A stretch of DNA of 64,000 nt from JAFAFN01 sp963707555 (GCA_963707555.1 CAVPQM010000020.1:62001-126000), one strand, 5' to 3'; positions 1 through 8,730 are shown, counted from the stretch's first letter. A program made the numbers and translations. The notes: generated from the letters alone by a model not told the origin.

Positions 1-241
1 CGATCTTCACCCGGAAGCCGACGTTGAGCAGGTACGGCTCGTCCTGGCACAGGACCGACGGCCAGCAGATGCCGAGGGTCTCGTCCTGGCTGTCGTTGAC
101 GCGCACCTGGGTGCCGCGGAACTGCCAGTCCTTGGTGGCGATGGAGCCGTCGGGCGCCTGGGGAGCACAGGCTCCTGCGGCGATGGTGACCACTGCGAGC
201 AGGCCGACCGCGGCCGCCCTCCAACTGCGCGTGCGATGCAT
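1..241 (-). CDS. Exported lipoprotein, N-terminal part (runs off the window start)
   Basis: Only the first ~80 residues are visible, because the reading frame on the minus strand runs past base 1. It starts MHRTRSWRAA, followed by a hydrophobic stretch (GLLAVVTIAAGA) ending at a cysteine, which looks like a lipoprotein signal peptide with a weak lipobox (AAGA-C). The mature part (APQAPDGSIATKDW...) contains two further cysteines (GICWPSVLC). I do not recognise the family. A minus-strand TACCGT -10-like box lies at 358-363, but the link is a guess. The product is probably anchored on the outer face of the membrane. Confidence 0.6.
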   Translation of the reverse strand, partial: MHRTRSWRAAAVGLLAVVTIAAGACAPQAPDGSIATKDWQFRGTQVRVNDSQDETLGICWPSVLCQDEPYLLNVGFRVKI

Positions 242-553
242 GTGTCCCTCTCTCACCCGGCAGCGGCAGGAGCCGCTCGCCCGGTCTCTCGTGCCCCCGA
301 GTGCCCCGGTTGCATCCGTCCCAGTCGCCGCGGCCCAGCTGGCTCGCGACCTGGGTCACGGTACAACAGGGCCCTTGTGAACTCCATAGGGAACTCGCCC
401 AGTGCCGAAGAATGTTCGCGATTCCTCACCGCGTGGTTGAAGAGCGTTCAGGTTCGCGTCACCCAGCATCCGCATGGGCGCGGCGCCGCTGGCGCACCTG
501 AACATGAAGCCCGTTCAACGCGTCGGGCGGCGGGTGTCCGCCGTCGGGTGCGG
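242..553. other. Intergenic region without a recognisable gene
   Basis: This 312-base gap separates the start of the leftmost lipoprotein gene from the 3' end of the PLC-like lipoprotein gene; both are on the minus strand. Open frames cross it, but none has a start signal or a recognisable protein. The only candidate signal is a minus-strand TACCGT at 358-363. No clear terminator hairpin was found. Confidence 0.5.
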
Positions 554-1825
554 TCAGCGGGGTTCGACGGCGACGGGTGGCGCGCAGGTCTCGACGGTGG
601 TCAGGACCGGGTTGCAGCGGGCGGCGACCCGGGTGCCGAAGGCCACGACGTAGCCGCTCGTCGAGTGCGACTGCCCGGGCGGGAAATCGGTGTGCACGAT
701 CTGCGCACCCGACGCGAGCGCGACGTCGCGGGTCACCGGGTCCGGGGCCACGACGTCGGCGTCCGCCCTGGTGCGGATCAGGTAGCCCTGCTCGACGAGG
801 GAGCGGATGTGGCTGCCGTCGCCCGGGTCGTTCACCTTGAGCACCGCGCCGTCGGGCTGGTCCTCGCCGGAGCTGGTGAACATGACCCGCCCGTCGAGGG
901 ACGGGTGACCCTGCAGGTACAGGCTGCGCTTGTTCGCGTTGTCCATGAAGAAGAGGAAGCGTCCCCGGCTCTCCGCGACGCTCGGCCAGCCGACCGTCGA
1001 CACCGCGCTGCGCAGGTCGGCCGCGTCGCCGCGGACGTCGTCGGGGGTGATCAGCCGGTCGCCGAGCACGCTCGTGATCTCCGCGTCGACGGCGTCGAGC
1101 TGCTCCGCGTCGAACTCGACGATGGGGGTGCCGTTGAACGGCGCCGGCAGCTCGCCGTCCTTCAGCTCCAGGTTGATGACGATCGGGAGGTGATCCGGGT
1201 TCGCATCGGACCAGGTGCGGAGCTCACCCAGGCATCCCACCAGTGTCGGGCAGGTCGAACGGAAGTCGATGTCCTGGATGTGCACGACCTTCATGCCCGG
1301 CTCGTCCATGCCCGTGGGTCGGGTCACGTCGAGGTACAGGAGGTCCGGGAGCAGCGGGTGAGCGAACCTCCCGCCGGTGGGATCGGCGAAGATGTCGAGC
1401 TCGAAGGTGCGGATGCCGCGGCCGAGCTGCGTCGTCAGCGGAGCGTGGGTGTAGTTCAGCTGACGGTGATCGCCCAACGCCGACGCGACCTCGGGCACGA
1501 CCGACGAGGCCCACTCCAACCAGTGCATGATCGGTGCCTCGGGGGCGACGTGGTAGCTGTTGTGCGAGCCCACGAACTGCAGCTCGTTCAACGCGACCTC
1601 GTCGTCGCCGACCGGGGTGGTCGCCTCGCCCTCGCCCGATCCGACGCCGCCGGTGCCCGAGTTCGACGGCGGAGTGGCCGTGCACGCCGCGCCGAGCAAC
1701 GCGAGCACGGTCACCGACAGCGCCGCCACGGCGCGGCGCCTCGATCCGCCCTTCGTCGACCCGTTCGCCCGTCCTCGTCGCGCGCCGCGTCCTGCAACAC
1801 GATCGCCCAGATCCCCAGTGCCCAT
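554..1825 (-). CDS. PI-PLC-like (Ca2+-dependent phosphodiesterase family) lipoprotein
   Basis: The product is 423 aa. The ATG at 1825 has a good Shine-Dalgarno (gaggggga). The N-terminus is basic, followed by a hydrophobic stretch ending LLGAAC-TATPP, a clear lipobox, so it should be an exported lipoprotein. The mature protein resembles bacterial Ca2+-dependent phosphatidylinositol-specific phospholipase C1 proteins: LQFVGSHNSYH near the start of the barrel (catalytic-His region), RGIRTFELDIF (Glu/Asp metal region), HIQDIDFRSTC, and IVINLELKDGE. The family cleaves phosphodiester bonds in phospholipid head groups. The true substrate is unknown. It is divergent from the nuclease-like gene at 1979. 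Confidence 0.75.
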   Translation of the reverse strand: MGTGDLGDRVAGRGARRGRANGSTKGGSRRRAVAALSVTVLALLGAACTATPPSNSGTGGVGSGEGEATTPVGDDEVALNELQFVGSHNSYHVAPEAPIMHWLEWASSVVPEVASALGDHRQLNYTHAPLTTQLGRGIRTFELDIFADPTGGRFAHPLLPDLLYLDVTRPTGMDEPGMKVVHIQDIDFRSTCPTLVGCLGELRTWSDANPDHLPIVINLELKDGELPAPFNGTPIVEFDAEQLDAVDAEITSVLGDRLITPDDVRGDAADLRSAVSTVGWPSVAESRGRFLFFMDNANKRSLYLQGHPSLDGRVMFTSSGEDQPDGAVLKVNDPGDGSHIRSLVEQGYLIRTRADADVVAPDPVTRDVALASGAQIVHTDFPPGQSHSTSGYVVAFGTRVAARCNPVLTTVETCAPPVAVEPR

Positions 1826-1978
1826 CGGTGGTCCCCCTCACGCCGACTGGTCGCGCCATCGTGCCAGCAGCGCCACCGGGGTTCAACCCGTCAGTGCTCC
1901 CGGTCCACGATCTGCCCGCTCACAGCCGCCCGACGGCCCTCGCCCGATGATGTCGGCGCCGTCTGCGAGCATGGTCGG

Positions 1979-3025
1979 GTGCAGGCCTCCGACGATGCTC
2001 TCCGCGGCCCTCCTGCCGATGACGCTGCTGCCGATGACGCTGCCGCCGATCAGGTCACCCGCTCCGACGGGCCGCCGGTCCACCGCTGGTGGGCGCATCC
2101 GCCGGCACCGACCCCGGTCTCGGCGTCGGACCTCGACGAACTCCGCGACGAGCTCGAGGCTGCCGCGACGGCAGCCATCGAGCGCACTCGACTGCACCCC
2201 GACGACCTGCCCGTCAGGGTGCCGAAGAGCCGACTCGCCGAGCTGGCGCGCTGCGAGCGCTCGGCTGTTGCGTCCGCCCGCTCCGTCGACGCCCGCAGCC
2301 GCGAGGGCGCCGAGGCACTCGGGTTGCTCCGCGGCATCGCGCTCGACCACTTCGTCACCCATCAGCTCACCGAAGGTCGGGTGCTCGAGGCGTTGCCGGC
2401 CCTGGTGTCGATGCTGACGGCGGTCGCGGACGACGCCTCGCTCGAGCTGCTCGACACCGTGGCGCTCGACGAGGCCGAGTCGGTGCTCGCCCCACTCGCC
2501 GCCTCGGTCGCCGCCACGTGGGCCGGCGTCGCTCCCGCGTGGACGCCCCGCACGCAGTCGCGCGCCTCGCTCGTGCTCGCCGACGGTTCGGTGATCTGCT
2601 CGGGAGTCGTCGACGTCGAGCTCGGTGGCCCCACGACCGGCCTGCCGGGCGTGGTCGTCGAGGTGAAGTCGGGTCGCCCCGCACCCGAGCACCAGGCCGA
2701 GGCCTACTTGTACGCGCTGCTCGTGGCGCTGCGCGACGGTGTCGCCCCGGTCGGCGTCGCTCGCTGGTACCCCGGTTCGGTGCCGGCGACGACGCCGGTC
2801 ACCCTGGGGGTGCTCGAAGCGGCCGCCGCCCGGCTGGCCGACACCACCGGAACCTGGGTCGAGCTGCTCGCAGGTCGCACTCCCGAGGAGTCGGCGGGTG
2901 TCTGGTGCCGGTGGTGCGTCGACGTCGACCACTGCCCGAGCGCGCAGCCCGGCGGGGACCGTTCACCCGACGAGCGCGCGGTCGACGAGCACGCGGTCGA
3001 CGAGGTCACGGGGCCGGCGCGATGA
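1979..3025 (+). CDS. PD-(D/E)XK nuclease-superfamily protein with Cas4/AddB-like cysteines
   Basis: The product is 348 aa from a GTG; an open frame runs far upstream but is non-coding there. The first ~45 residues are Ala/Asp-rich with a small repeat (ADDAA), then a helical part. The nuclease core is visible: SRLAELARC with a cysteine (~residue 92), a beta-strand Asp (GVVDVELGG), the catalytic VVVEVKSG strand and the QAEAYLYALL helix typical of RecB/Cas4-type nucleases. The C-terminus has CRWCVDVDHC. One early Cys plus three late Cys is the arrangement that binds a 4Fe-4S cluster in Cas4 and AddB. It overlaps the next gene by 4 bases (ATGA), so the two are probably translationally coupled. 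Substrate and partner are unknown. Confidence 0.65.
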   Translation: MQASDDALRGPPADDAAADDAAADQVTRSDGPPVHRWWAHPPAPTPVSASDLDELRDELEAAATAAIERTRLHPDDLPVRVPKSRLAELARCERSAVASARSVDARSREGAEALGLLRGIALDHFVTHQLTEGRVLEALPALVSMLTAVADDASLELLDTVALDEAESVLAPLAASVAATWAGVAPAWTPRTQSRASLVLADGSVICSGVVDVELGGPTTGLPGVVVEVKSGRPAPEHQAEAYLYALLVALRDGVAPVGVARWYPGSVPATTPVTLGVLEAAAARLADTTGTWVELLAGRTPEESAGVWCRWCVDVDHCPSAQPGGDRSPDERAVDEHAVDEVTGPAR

Positions 3026-3936
3026 CGGACAAGGACACCCGGCGAGCGCTGGCCGAAGCGGGTGCTCGACGGCTCTCCGCCGCGCTCGACGCGGTGCTCG
3101 GCGAACGGTACGTCCACGAGGAAGGGACGAAGGCGAACTACTTCGCCGACGGCGTCGTCGTCGATGCGTTCGCGATCGTCGAGCGCTGCGGTCGTCGTGT
3201 CGCCCGACCGGCCGACGACTTCGTGGAGTCGGTCGCCACCTCTCGTCGCCGCATCGGTCTGTTCGTGCTCCGTCACCTCGCCGACCAGCCCCGGCCCCCG
3301 GCGTCGTCGGCAGCGACCGGGCTCGTTGCGGCGGTCGACACGGTGATCGGGGAACAGCTGGACTGGCCCGAGAACCTTCGCGGCTGGGTCGGCGACCTCG
3401 ACCGGGCCGGACGGGCCGCGCTGGCGGGAGCGGTGCTCACCTGGTGCGACGGGGCGCTGCGCCTGGTCGGGCGTGATCCGCGGATCCGCTGGGCCGATCC
3501 GTCGCGCGCCCCCGCATGGAACGTGCCCGGTCGTCTCGTGCAGCTCCGTGGGTCGGTCGACGCCGTGATCGGCACGGTGGCGAGCGGCGAGAAGCTCCTG
3601 ACGTTGAGCGACGCGGCACCGGGGCCCGCGGACCGACTGCGGGCCGGTCACCATGCGCTGGTGCGTGGGCTGGGGATCCGGCATGCGCCGGTGCGGGTCA
3701 CGACCGGTTCGGCAGCCACCGGCAACCGCGTCGCACACGCGGTCGACGAGTCACTGCTCGAGCTGGTGACCGATCGGGTCGTCGAGGTCGTGCAGCACCG
3801 TGCGGCACCCGAGCACGCGCCGCCGTGGCCGGGCAACGGATGCTCGCACTGCCACCTCCTCGACGACTGCCCGGAGGGTCTCGCTCACCTCGAGGCCCGT
3901 CGACGTCGTCACGAGGGCGTCACCCCGACCGGGTAG
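3022..3936 (+). CDS. Conserved protein of unknown function coupled to the nuclease-like gene
   Basis: The product is 304 aa and the ATG overlaps the stop of the preceding PD-(D/E)XK gene. I do not recognise a full domain. The C-terminus has GNGCSHCHLLDDCPEG, a CxxC-x5-C pattern very like the CRWCVDVDHC tail of its neighbour, and there is one earlier cysteine (IVERCGRR). This suggests it may also carry a metal or Fe-S site, or be a degenerate paralogue that lacks an obvious EVK core. No signal peptide or membrane segment is seen. Co-translation points to a two-subunit DNA-processing complex, but that is inference. Confidence 0.55.
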   Translation: MTDKDTRRALAEAGARRLSAALDAVLGERYVHEEGTKANYFADGVVVDAFAIVERCGRRVARPADDFVESVATSRRRIGLFVLRHLADQPRPPASSAATGLVAAVDTVIGEQLDWPENLRGWVGDLDRAGRAALAGAVLTWCDGALRLVGRDPRIRWADPSRAPAWNVPGRLVQLRGSVDAVIGTVASGEKLLTLSDAAPGPADRLRAGHHALVRGLGIRHAPVRVTTGSAATGNRVAHAVDESLLELVTDRVVEVVQHRAAPEHAPPWPGNGCSHCHLLDDCPEGLAHLEARRRRHEGVTPTG

Positions 3937-4056
3937 GTCGTGGCGCGCCGCTCGGGCCGGCAGAGGTCGCAGCGCCAGAGCTCCCCGGCAGGACCGGGTC
4001 GATAAGGTCGGCGTCGTCGGGTGCGAGGGGCGCCGACCGCCGAGTGGAGGAGACCC

Positions 4057-5952
4057 ATGGACCCGAAGCCCGCAACGGACGCGACCCGGGCAGTGCTCGC
4101 GCGAGCGGCCGAGCTGCTCGAGCGCGACGATCGCCAGGACTTCACCGATGCGGCCCGCGGTCTCGTCGCTCCGCTGCCCGACGGAGGGTCGATCCTCGAC
4201 GACCAGGGCGGCCAGGTCTGGGACGTCGGGCGGTACCAGTGGGTGAACGAGGGTGACTGCCCCGACTCGGTCCACCCGAGTCTGCGACGTCAGACGCAGC
4301 TGCTCACCCTGCACGGGCTCTTCGAGGTCTGCGAGGGGATCTACCAGGTGCGCTCGGCGGACCTGGCGAACATGACGATCATCGAGGGCGACACCGGCGT
4401 GGTGCTCGTCGACCCGCTCACCGCGCCGCCGACGGCGCGCGCGGCCCTCGACCTCTACACCGCGCACCGGGGCGATCGCCCGGTGCACGCGGTCATCCAC
4501 ACCCACAGCCACATCGACCACTACGGCGGCGTCCGCGGGGTCACCTCCGACGACGACGTCGTTGCGGGTCGAACCCGGATCATCGCCCCGGTGGGCTTCA
4601 CCGAGGCGGCGTTGTCCGAGAACGTGCTCGCGGGCAACGCCATGGGTCGTCGGGCCAGCTACATGTACGGCCCGCTGCTGCCGACGGGGCCGACGGGCAC
4701 GGTGTCGCCCGCGCTCGGGTTGGGCATCCCCCTGGCGGCGACGAGCTTCATGGTCCCGACCGACGAGATCGTCGATGACGTCCAGACCATGACGATCGAC
4801 GGCGTCGAGTTCGTCTTCATGCTGGCACCCGACACCGAAGCGCCCGCCGAGATGCTCTTCCACCTGCCGGGCTTCTCGGCGTTGTGCACCGCCGAGGACG
4901 CGACGCACACGCTGCACAACCTCTACACGTTGCGGGGTGCCCGTACACGGGACGCGAAGGCGTGGGCGTACTACATCAACAAGGCGATCGAGCTCTTCGC
5001 CGCGGACTCCGAGCTGTGCTTCGCACAGCACCACTGGCCGACGTGGGGTCGCGAGCGGGTCGTCGACTTCCTCGAGTCCCAGCGCGACGCGTACCGGTAT
5101 CTGCACGACCAGACGCTGCGCCTGGCGAACCACGGCGAGAACATGGTCGAGATCGCCGAGCAGCTGGAGTTCCCGCCGTCGCTCGGCGAGCGCTGGTGCA
5201 ACCGGGGCTACTACGGCTCCGTCAACCACAACGCCAAGGCGGTCTACAACCTCTACCTGGGCTGGTTCGACGGCAACCCGTCGACGCTGCACCCGCTGCC
5301 GCCGGTCGACGCCAGCATGAAGTACGTCGAGTACATGGGTGGCGCCGCGGCGGTGATCGAGCGTGCCCGCGCCGACTTCGAGGCGGGGGAGTACCGCTGG
5401 GTGGCCCAGGTGCTCAACCACGTCGTGTTCGCCGATGCCGGCGACACCGAGGCGCGTGGGCTGTTGGCCGACACCCTCGAGCAGCTCGGCTACCAGACCG
5501 AGAACGGGGTGTGGCGCAACTTCTACCTGACCGGTGCGCAGGAGCTCCGGATCGGCACGCTCGACCTGGGTGCGCGCAGCTTCGTCAGCCCCGACACCTT
5601 CGCCGCGATGCCCGTCGACATGATCGTCGACTACCTGGCGGTGCGGCTCGACGGACCCGCCGCGGACGGCGAGCACCTGGTCGTCAACCTCGTGCTCACC
5701 GACCCGGACGAGGAGCGCGTGCTCGAGGTGCGACGCTCGGTCCTGCACTCCGTGGTCGGCGCCAGGCGTCCCGACGCAGGGGTGACCCTCCACCTGGCGA
5801 CGGCGGCGTTCAAGGTGCTCGTGACGTCGGGCGACATCGACGAGCAGCTCGCTGCGGGCGACGTGACCGTCGACGGTGACGTCGGTGTGTGGCGTCGCTT
5901 CCGGGAACTGCTCGACGACTTCTCGTTCTGGTTCCCGATCATCGAGCCTTGA
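4057..5952 (+). CDS. Alkylsulfatase / SDS hydrolase-type metallo-beta-lactamase-fold enzyme
   Basis: The product is 631 aa and the ATG is preceded by ggagg. The N-terminal half is a metallo-beta-lactamase fold with the HxHxDH zinc motif (HTHSHIDHYGG, ~res 150-160), a second metal region (LPGFSALCTAEDATHTLHNLYTLRG) and CFAQHHWPTWG. The middle has YYGSVNHNAKAVYNLYLGWFDGNP, typical of SdsA1/Pho/BDS1 alkylsulfatases. The last ~110 residues look like the SCP2-like C-terminal domain of this family. Known members release sulfate from alkyl sulfate esters using two Zn ions. There is no clear signal peptide, so it is probably cytoplasmic. Its stop lies 21 bases from the stop of the convergent thioesterase gene. 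Confidence 0.85.
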   Translation: MDPKPATDATRAVLARAAELLERDDRQDFTDAARGLVAPLPDGGSILDDQGGQVWDVGRYQWVNEGDCPDSVHPSLRRQTQLLTLHGLFEVCEGIYQVRSADLANMTIIEGDTGVVLVDPLTAPPTARAALDLYTAHRGDRPVHAVIHTHSHIDHYGGVRGVTSDDDVVAGRTRIIAPVGFTEAALSENVLAGNAMGRRASYMYGPLLPTGPTGTVSPALGLGIPLAATSFMVPTDEIVDDVQTMTIDGVEFVFMLAPDTEAPAEMLFHLPGFSALCTAEDATHTLHNLYTLRGARTRDAKAWAYYINKAIELFAADSELCFAQHHWPTWGRERVVDFLESQRDAYRYLHDQTLRLANHGENMVEIAEQLEFPPSLGERWCNRGYYGSVNHNAKAVYNLYLGWFDGNPSTLHPLPPVDASMKYVEYMGGAAAVIERARADFEAGEYRWVAQVLNHVVFADAGDTEARGLLADTLEQLGYQTENGVWRNFYLTGAQELRIGTLDLGARSFVSPDTFAAMPVDMIVDYLAVRLDGPAADGEHLVVNLVLTDPDEERVLEVRRSVLHSVVGARRPDAGVTLHLATAAFKVLVTSGDIDEQLAAGDVTVDGDVGVWRRFRELLDDFSFWFPIIEP

Positions 5953-5973
5953 GCATCTCGACGGTCGGGCAGC

Positions 5974-6438
5974 TCACTCCGATTCGGGTGCGGCACCGAC
6001 GACGTAGATCAGCTGACCGGACGCGACCTTCACCCCGGTAGCGGTGCGGACCTCTGCTTCGCAGAACACGACCCCGCGGCCTCGGCGGGTGACCCACCCC
6101 TCGGCCACCAGGTCCTCCTGACGGACGGGGCCGAGGTAGCGCACCGACATCTCGATGGTGGAGAACGGCCGCGGGTCGCTGTAGGCGGTGCCGATCGGTG
6201 GCACGACCACGGTGTCGATCAGCGTGGCGATGGCGCCGCCGTGCATCAGCCCCTGGGGCTGGTTCAGCTCCCCACGCCAGGGCAGCGACATGCGCGCGTA
6301 GTCCCTGCGCAGCTCGTCGACGACGATGCCGACCACGTTCGAGAAGTACGTGTGACCCGGCCACGTGCCGAAGTTCGACCACCGCTGGTGCACCGACTCC
6401 GGCAGCAGGTCGAACTGTTCGGCGCGCCACGACGTCAT
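5974..6438 (-). CDS. PaaI-family hotdog thioesterase
   Basis: The product is 154 aa from the ATG; a GTG 33 bases upstream would add 11 residues but lies inside a promoter repeat, so the ATG is preferred. The hotdog signature is visible in LMHGGAIATLIDTV (catalytic-helix region) followed by STIEMSVRYLGPV and AEGWVTRRGRGVVFCEAEV. Family members hydrolyse acyl-CoA thioesters. It is divergent from the fadA6-like thiolase, so it may serve CoA recycling in the same catabolic pathway. Confidence 0.8.
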   Translation of the reverse strand: MTSWRAEQFDLLPESVHQRWSNFGTWPGHTYFSNVVGIVVDELRRDYARMSLPWRGELNQPQGLMHGGAIATLIDTVVVPPIGTAYSDPRPFSTIEMSVRYLGPVRQEDLVAEGWVTRRGRGVVFCEAEVRTATGVKVASGQLIYVVGAAPESE

Positions 6439-6466
6439 GTTCGTGAGTGTTGCAGGTCCGACGACC

Positions 6467-6503
6467 GCCACGTGGTCCGGAACGTTGCCACGTGGCCCGG
6501 AAC
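6467..6503. promoter_or_regulatory. Tandem operator-like repeats (two CCACGTGG palindromes) between thioesterase and fadA6
   Basis: Two 17-base direct repeats, 6467-6483 and 6487-6503, differ at one base and are offset by exactly 20 bases, i.e. about two helical turns. Each contains the 8-base palindrome CCACGTGG followed by NCCGGAAC. They sit just upstream of a TACGGT -10 box (6516-6521) for the thiolase gene and between divergent starts, so they could control both genes. Confidence 0.6.
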
Positions 6504-6596
6504 CGTGACGACCCCTACGGTGTTCCCAGCCGCGAGTCGGCCCGATCGATCACCAGCGTCGCCGTCCACCGGCGACCCCGTTCCGGAGGTTCCCCC

Positions 6597-7745
6597 ATGG
6601 CAGAGGCCTACATCATCGACACCGTTCGCACGCCGGTCGGGCGTCGTGGCGGCGGCCTCTCGCAGGTCCACCCGGCGGATCTGGGTGCGCACGTGCTCAA
6701 TGCGCTGGTCGACCGCACCGGCATCGACCCGTCGAAGGTCGAGGACGTCGTCTTCGGCTGCCTCGACACCATCGGCCCCCAGGCCGGCGACATCGCCCGC
6801 ACCTGCTGGCTCGCGGCAGGTCTTCCCGAAGAGGTGCCCGGCACCACCATCGACCGTCAGTGCGGGTCGTCGCAGCAGGCCGTGCACTTCGCGGCGCAGG
6901 GCGTCATGTCCGGCACCCAGGACCTGGTGGTCGCCGGTGGCGTGCAGAACATGTCGGCGATCCCGATCTCCTCGGCGATGCTCGTCGCCGAGCAGTTCGG
7001 GTTCACCGATCCGTTCTCGGGCTCCGAGGGTTGGGTGAAGCGCTACGGCACCCAGGAGGTCAGCCAGTTCGTCGGTGCCGAGATGATCGCCCGCGACTGG
7101 GACCTCTCCCGCGAGGAGATGGAGGACTTCGCGATCCAGTCGCACGAGCGTGCGATCGCCGCCCGTGCCGAGGGTCGCTTCGACTCGCAGATCGCTCCGT
7201 TCGGCGAGATCACCCAGGACGAGGGCCCACGTGAGCCGAACGTCGAGAAGATCCGGTCGCTCAAGCCGCTGATCGAGGGCGGCCGCCTGACCGCCGCGGT
7301 CGCGTCGCAGATCTCCGACGGTGCCGCGGCGATGCTGATCGCCTCGGAGCGGGCGGTCGAGCAGTACGGCCTCACGCCCCGGGCTCGTGTGCACCACCTC
7401 TCGGTGCGCGGCGAGGACCCGATCCGCATGCTCTCGGCGCCGATCCCCGCCACCCGCTACGCGCTCGACAAGGCCGGCATGACCCTCGACGACATCGACC
7501 TGGTCGAGATCAACGAGGCGTTCGCCTCGGTCGTGCTGGCGTGGGCCAAGGAGCTCGACGCCGACATGTCGAAGGTCAACGTGAACGGCGGCGCGATCGC
7601 CCTGGGCCACCCGCTCGGCGCGACCGGTGTCCGCCTCATGACCACGCTGCTCAACGAGCTCGAGCGCACGGGTGGCCGCTACGGCCTGCAGACCATGTGC
7701 GAAGGCGGGGGCCAGGCGAACGTCACGATCATCGAGCGGCTGTAG
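6597..7745 (+). CDS. fadA6: FadA6-like thiolase (acetyl-CoA acetyltransferase), steroid ring C/D degradation
   Basis: The product is 382 aa; the ATG has ggagg 7 bases upstream. Thiolase motifs are complete: active-site Cys in TIDRQCGSSQQA (~res 90), NEAF, GGAIALGHPLGATG with the catalytic His, and MCEGGGQANVTIIERL with the second Cys. The segment GGVQNMSAIPISSAM and the start (AEAYIIDTVRTPVG) match my memory of mycobacterial FadA6 (Rv3556c region) far better than general FadA. In mycobacteria FadA6 acts late in breakdown of the steroid C/D rings (HIP pathway). The last nine codons and stop are duplicated 72 bases downstream. The CCACGTGG repeats at 6467-6503 are likely operators. Confidence 0.8.
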   Translation: MAEAYIIDTVRTPVGRRGGGLSQVHPADLGAHVLNALVDRTGIDPSKVEDVVFGCLDTIGPQAGDIARTCWLAAGLPEEVPGTTIDRQCGSSQQAVHFAAQGVMSGTQDLVVAGGVQNMSAIPISSAMLVAEQFGFTDPFSGSEGWVKRYGTQEVSQFVGAEMIARDWDLSREEMEDFAIQSHERAIAARAEGRFDSQIAPFGEITQDEGPREPNVEKIRSLKPLIEGGRLTAAVASQISDGAAAMLIASERAVEQYGLTPRARVHHLSVRGEDPIRMLSAPIPATRYALDKAGMTLDDIDLVEINEAFASVVLAWAKELDADMSKVNVNGGAIALGHPLGATGVRLMTTLLNELERTGGRYGLQTMCEGGGQANVTIIERL

Positions 7746-7825
7746 TCCGGGAGTGAGCGCTCCGACGGAGTCGGAGCCAGTGTGACGGCGAACGTCACGA
7801 TCATCGAGCGGCTGTAGTCCGGGAG
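7715..7825. repeat. Direct duplication of the fadA6 3' end including its stop codon
   Basis: A 39-base segment is present identically at 7715-7753 and 7787-7825 (period 72). It covers the codons for ANVTIIERL, the TAG stop and the following bases. The offset is a multiple of three and no other stop intervenes, so read-through of the first TAG would end at the second TAG after repeating the C-terminus. Confidence 0.9.
7759..7777. terminator. Hairpin downstream of fadA6
   Basis: A perfect 8-base stem (GCTCCGAC / GTCGGAGC) with a 3-base loop lies 14 bases after the thiolase stop, between the two copies of the duplicated 3' end. There is no T-tract, so it is either a non-canonical terminator or an RNA-stabilising hairpin. 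Confidence 0.45.
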
Positions 7826-7941
7826 GTGACGATCGTTCAGCGGGCCGGTTGTCACGCCAGAGAAAGCTTCAGTCGAAGTGCAGATGATCCGATAGCTGTC
7901 GGGTCCGACGCGACCCACGTTCGAGTCGGCACCCCACCTGC

Positions 7942-8694
7942 ATGTCTGATCTCGACCACTCCCACTCTCCCCTCCCAGAGCTCGAGGACCCGACCGTCAC
8001 TCGATTGATGGTCCGCCGTCACGACGATCGGGCCGCCGGGCTGCTCCAGCACTCCGGCCCGGTGGTCACGAGCCTGTCGATGGTCGTGCCCGCCGGCGGC
8101 TCCGCCGGTGAGCGCTACCTCGAGGGGCTCGAGGCCTGGAACCCCGACCGCATCCGCGTCGAGGTCCTGGTGATGGAATCACCCGAGGATCCGGCACGAT
8201 CGATGCTGCGCGACCGCTTGGCACGGTCCGGGCGGTCGTGGCGGGTGCTGCCTCGTCCGCAGGGTGGACGGGTCGCTGCGCTGTCGATGTCGGCCCAGGA
8301 CGCCGAGCACGAGTTCGTGCTGGTCGGCAGCGGGGGTCCGTCGCCGTTCGCGTTGATCGGACCCGCCCTGTCCCACATGTGGGCCGAGGGCGGCGATGCC
8401 GCGCTGCTCGACGTGCGTCACGAAGTGGACCTGGCCGCCGGGCCTCCGGGTGACACCTCGGCCGAGCTCGCCGCATGGCTGGGACTCAGCGGCGCCGCGG
8501 TGCCCGGTCGACTGGTCCTGCTGCGTCGGTGGGTCGCCAGGTGGCTGTTCAACGAGCTGACCCGGGCGATCTCGCCCGCGGACGAGGTGGCCGACCGGGC
8601 GCGGCTGCTCGGCATCGGCGTCGTGCGCATGTCGATCGACGCGCAGCCGCACGAGCAGCCGCCCGTCCCTGAGTCGTACCGTCCCCTGAGGTGA
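7942..8694 (+). CDS. Hypothetical protein, faintly glycosyltransferase-like
   Basis: The product is 250 aa. It is not firmly recognised. The pattern VTSLSMVVPAGG, then RIRVEVLVMESPEDPA, then GGRVAALSMSAQDAEHEFVLVGSGGPSPF is reminiscent of the N-terminal Rossmann half of GT-A family-2 glycosyltransferases, but no DxD is present. The second half is Ala/Arg-rich and helical, with no signal peptide or membrane helix. It is followed at short distance by the acyl-CoA dehydrogenase operator region. No function is claimed. Confidence 0.45.
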   Translation: MSDLDHSHSPLPELEDPTVTRLMVRRHDDRAAGLLQHSGPVVTSLSMVVPAGGSAGERYLEGLEAWNPDRIRVEVLVMESPEDPARSMLRDRLARSGRSWRVLPRPQGGRVAALSMSAQDAEHEFVLVGSGGPSPFALIGPALSHMWAEGGDAALLDVRHEVDLAAGPPGDTSAELAAWLGLSGAAVPGRLVLLRRWVARWLFNELTRAISPADEVADRARLLGIGVVRMSIDAQPHEQPPVPESYRPLR

Positions 8695-8730
8695 CGCGCG
8701 GCTGATCCCCGCAGCTGACCGTTCCGGCCG

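Noticed and set aside
236..1978. Upstream extension of the PD-(D/E)XK frame by ~580 codons
   Set aside because: It runs opposite the PLC-like lipoprotein gene and has no start signal; the GTG at 1979 begins the recognisable protein.
3751..5793. A 680-codon open frame on the minus strand across the alkylsulfatase gene
   Set aside because: It is the codon-position shadow of a high-GC gene; the plus-strand protein has full metallo-hydrolase motifs, while the shadow is Arg/Val/Asp-rich and has no family.
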